Part shown: positions 41,331 to 42,029 of the stretch, in pieces
Numbering within the stretch: the stretch's first letter is position 1
Layout: every line of letters begins with the position of its first letter
From: Streptomyces sp. CBMA123
GTDB taxonomy: Bacteria > Actinomycetota > Actinomycetes > Streptomycetales > Streptomycetaceae
Length of the DNA stretch: 42,029 nucleotides
NCBI RefSeq assembly: GCF_014596465.1
Contig: NZ_MECK01000607.1
Span: forward strand, 1 to 42,029
Reading direction: 5' to 3'
Notes under the pieces: generated by a model
What the model saw: the letters and a program-made list of their open reading frames with translations, nothing else
Databases searched by the model: none
What the model was told of the DNA's origin: nothing
Program-made: the position numbers and the translations under genes

Positions 41331-42011
41331 CGCTGGGGCTCGCCGCAGTCGACGGTTCGCCGGAGAGTCTTGCCGCCGCCCGGGTGGGCCGCTGACGAGA
41401 CGGTCCGGCGCGGTGCCCGGCTGCGGCTGGTGTGCGCCTGGCCCCGGCCGCAGCACGCGGCGCCCGGACTGCCCGGTGTGAGCGAGGCGCGCGGCCGGGT
41501 GCTCGGCATGCTCGCAGACACCGCGGCCTGGCTGCGGGCCGACCATCTGGCCTCGGCGGATTCGGCCGAACTGCTGGTGATCGGTTCCTCCGCGTCGCAC
41601 CGCCCGCTCGGTTCGGTGGGGCTCGCCGTCGCGGCCCGCGCGGTCTGTCTTGTCGTCCTGGTCCGGGCTTCGCCGGGTTCGACGGGGCCGCCCCGGGAGG
41701 TGGTGGCGGGTGTCGACGCCCACGACCCCGCCGAGGCCGCCCTCGTCTTCGCCCGGCGGGCCGCCGCGGTCCGGGGCGTCCGGCTGCGGGTCGTCCACGC
41801 CTGGACGCCGAACCGGCCGCTGCTGTCCGCCGCCGAGCCGGCAGGGGTCGCCGCAACGGAGGAGAGCGCACTCGGCGACGTCCGCGACGGCGGCCGGCTC
41901 CGGCACCGCCGACCTGCTCGTACTCGGCCGCACCGGGCACCGCCTGGGCCCGGTCACCGGGCGGTGATCCACCGCGCCTGGTGTCCGGTCGTCGTCGTCC
42001 CGCGTGGCTGA
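41331..42011 (+). pseudogene. Tandem universal stress protein, degraded by frameshifts
   Basis: USP features are clear but in shifting frames. LGLAAVDGSPESLAAAR is followed after an extra G near 41384 by GWAADETVRRGARLRLVCAW, AELLVIGSSASHRPLGS and VVAGVDAHDPAEAALVFA. A shift near 41890 gives TADLLVLGRTGHRLGPVT, and one lost G near 41955 leads to AVIHRAWCPVVVVPRG. There is no start codon and the ATP loop is altered. Three breaks in one gene favour a true pseudogene, unless the sequence end is poor. It follows the CBS-BON genes, its probable former operon. Confidence 0.65.
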
Positions 42012-42029
42012 CCCGGTGCGCCCGGTCGC

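Noticed and set aside
38182..41940. A minus-strand frame of 1252 codons across the MBL and CBS-BON genes
   Set aside because: Composition is Arg/Pro/Ala/Gly-rich with no domains, and it runs antisense or out of frame to well-supported genes.
1..42029. tRNA, rRNA, CRISPR arrays and insertion sequences
   Set aside because: I saw no tRNA cloverleaf, rRNA segment, regular repeat-spacer array or transposase gene, despite the rearranged pseudogenes.

Overview
The window is chromosomal DNA from a high-GC actinomycete, most likely Streptomyces or Kitasatospora. This rests on the roughly 70 percent GC, the strong G/C bias at third codon positions, the frequent GTG starts, and actinobacterial families such as DUF4193, DUF1876, DUF1918, Rv1733c-like and Acg-like proteins.

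Most of 1-31 kb and 38.4-42 kb reads as a dormancy/hypoxia-type stress island, comparable to the DosR regulon of Mycobacterium and the OsdR regulon of Streptomyces coelicolor. It holds universal stress proteins, CBS-domain proteins, an Acg-like nitroreductase, Hsp20, a PEP synthase-like enzyme, a P-type ATPase, DUF1918, an Rv1733c-like membrane protein, an MBL/beta-CASP hydrolase and a complete group 3b-type [NiFe] hydrogenase operon with its maturation protease. Many of these units are preceded, about 50-110 nt upstream of the start, by a palindrome of the form GGGCC-N4/5-GGCCC, which I read as the binding box of a DosR/OsdR-type regulator encoded elsewhere.

Layout: a rhodanese tail and an HNH protein on a lower-GC patch (1-1,050); OsmC-CBS operon (1.0-2.2 kb); nitroreductase (2.8-3.8); leftward operon of tandem USP, XRE/PPOX flavoprotein, frameshifted SQR-like oxidoreductase and USP (3.8-6.9); rightward hydrogenase operon (7.3-11.8); V-ATPase D-like mosaic, cold shock protein and DUF4193 (12-13.8); secreted protease, lipoprotein, DUF1876, Hsp20, CBS and a fossil second OsmC (14-17.4); PEP synthase (17.7-20.1); scrambled permease pseudogene (20.3-21.0); hydantoinase/oxoprolinase (21.3-24.8); transhydrogenase-alpha-like and PhoU-like genes (25-26.8); P-type ATPase, DUF1918 and Rv1733c-like (27-30.9); TetR module and a Tat/lipoprotein amine oxidase (31.7-34.2); Ser/Thr kinase split at a poly-C tract (34.6-36.2); a graveyard of fused amine oxidase and permease fragments (36.2-38.4); MBL hydrolase, two CBS-BON proteins and a degraded USP (38.4-42.0).

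The products fit survival without growth: recycling of redox carriers (hydrogenase, transhydrogenase-like, nitroreductase, SQR-like), protein and RNA protection (Hsp20, cold shock protein, MBL nuclease), adenylate and stress sensing (USP, CBS) and carbon rerouting (PEP synthase). The island also shows heavy gene decay: an internally deleted OsmC copy, a permease with segments inverted in place, chimeric pseudogenes, and several single-base frameshifts in G/C runs, some of which may be sequencing errors.
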